DNA of 7,344 nucleotides, taken from assembly GCA_030695725.1 (NCBI GenBank), contig JAUYPN010000007.1, positions 1-7,344 on the forward strand, written 5' to 3'. The notes below the pieces were generated by a model. It did not search any database, was not told where the DNA came from, and saw nothing but the letters and a program-made list of their open reading frames with translations. The translations under genes and the position numbers were made by a program. The stretch's first letter is position 1; every line of letters starts with the position of its first letter. Shown here in pieces: positions 7,058-7,344 of this stretch. This DNA is from Candidatus Omnitrophota bacterium (GTDB lineage Bacteria; Omnitrophota; Gorgyraeia; 2-01-FULL-45-10).

Positions 7058-7311
7058 TGAAGACGATAGCTTTTATAGCGGCGATAGTCCTACCTTTGTT
7101 TAATATCCCGCTTATAACAAGGATCATAAAGAGACGGTCATCCAAAGATCTCAGTATGCACTGGGCATTAGGCGTATGGATATGTTTTTTATTGATGATT
7201 CCGGAAGCATTACGTTCTCCCGACGCTGTCTGGCGGGTTTTCAGCATAATGAATATAGTCTTGTTTACCTGCGTCCTGATCGCAGTGTTGGTATACAGAA
7301 AAGGAGAGTAG
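7054..7311 (+). CDS. Small PQ-loop/SemiSWEET-like membrane protein
   Basis: 85 residues with three likely membrane helices (about 4-24, 36-52 and 60-80) and a basic RIIKRRSSKDLS loop after the first. The pattern PLFNIPLITRIIKRRSSKDLSM resembles the first helix and loop of PQ-loop/SemiSWEET half-transporters, where the usual PQ pair would be PL here. The family moves small solutes such as sugars, usually as dimers of three-helix units. No substrate can be named, and the match is by motif only. Either of two adjacent ATGs (7054, 7057) can be the start; the first overlaps the methyltransferase stop as ATGA, so it is preferred. AAGGG at 7041-7045 is a possible ribosome-binding site. It could simply be an unrelated small integral membrane protein. 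Confidence 0.7.
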   Translation: MMKTIAFIAAIVLPLFNIPLITRIIKRRSSKDLSMHWALGVWICFLLMIPEALRSPDAVWRVFSIMNIVLFTCVLIAVLVYRKGE

Positions 7312-7320
7312 CGCTAATTC

Positions 7321-7344
7321 ATGACCAAGAGAATATTTGTAGCG
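7321..7344 (+). CDS. Start of a further gene, cut by the window edge
   Basis: ATG at 7321 opens a frame of eight codons (MTKRIFVA) to the window end. AAGGAG at 7301-7306, rather far upstream, could serve as ribosome-binding site. The beta-strand-like opening would suit several families, for example nucleotide-sugar epimerases or 2'-5' RNA ligases, but eight residues cannot decide. It lies nine bases after the previous stop and so probably belongs to the same transcript. Confidence 0.5.

Noticed and set aside
1..7344. Defence, mobile or CRISPR-like system
   Set aside because: I see no direct-repeat array, transposase, integrase, inverted terminal repeats or tRNA. All genes are metabolic and tightly packed on one strand.

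Overview
This window is one stretch of a plus-strand operon built around the methyl (corrinoid) half of the bacterial Wood-Ljungdahl acetyl-CoA synthase pathway. In order it holds: the last 62 codons of acsC (corrinoid iron-sulfur protein, CFeSP, large subunit); acsV/orf7 (2Fe-2S ASKHA reductive activator of CFeSP); a CooC/AcsF-type nickel-insertion ATPase; acsD (CFeSP small subunit); acsE (methyltetrahydrofolate:CFeSP methyltransferase); panB and panE (two consecutive steps of pantothenate/CoA synthesis); a second, diverged AcsE-like pterin-dependent methyltransferase; a three-helix PQ-loop-like membrane protein; and the first 8 codons of another gene.

The genes are extremely tightly packed. 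Neighbours overlap by 1, 16, 4, 4 and 4 bases or are separated by only 6 to 11 bases. No terminator, promoter, RNA gene, repeat or mobile element is visible, and there is no non-coding stretch longer than 11 bases. Everything is consistent with a single polycistronic, translationally coupled unit that continues out of both ends. The upstream side presumably carries the rest of acsC and perhaps acsA/acsB, but that is not visible here.

The order acsC-acsV-acsF-acsD-acsE is, from memory, the order known in the acetogen Moorella thermoacetica. The window therefore suggests an anaerobic bacterium with a bacterial-type carbonyl branch. Codon use is distinctive: AUA is very common for isoleucine despite roughly mid-range GC, evenly across all genes, so there is no sign of recent patchwork transfer. 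This style, together with panBE in the operon, makes me think of an uncultured lineage such as Omnitrophota rather than a classic clostridial acetogen, but that taxonomic guess is weak.

Functionally, AcsE passes a methyl group from methyl-THF to the cobalamin of AcsC/AcsD. AcsV rescues CFeSP when its cobalt is oxidised to the inactive Co(II) form. The CooC/AcsF ATPase matures the nickel site of acetyl-CoA synthase or CO dehydrogenase. PanB and PanE make the pantoate moiety of coenzyme A, the co-substrate of the synthase, and PanB also uses a folate C1 unit. The two most notable points are that the CooC/AcsF gene appears to start at AUC behind a perfect Shine-Dalgarno sequence, and that CoA-precursor genes plus a second methyltransferase and a small membrane protein have been added to a canonical acs cluster.
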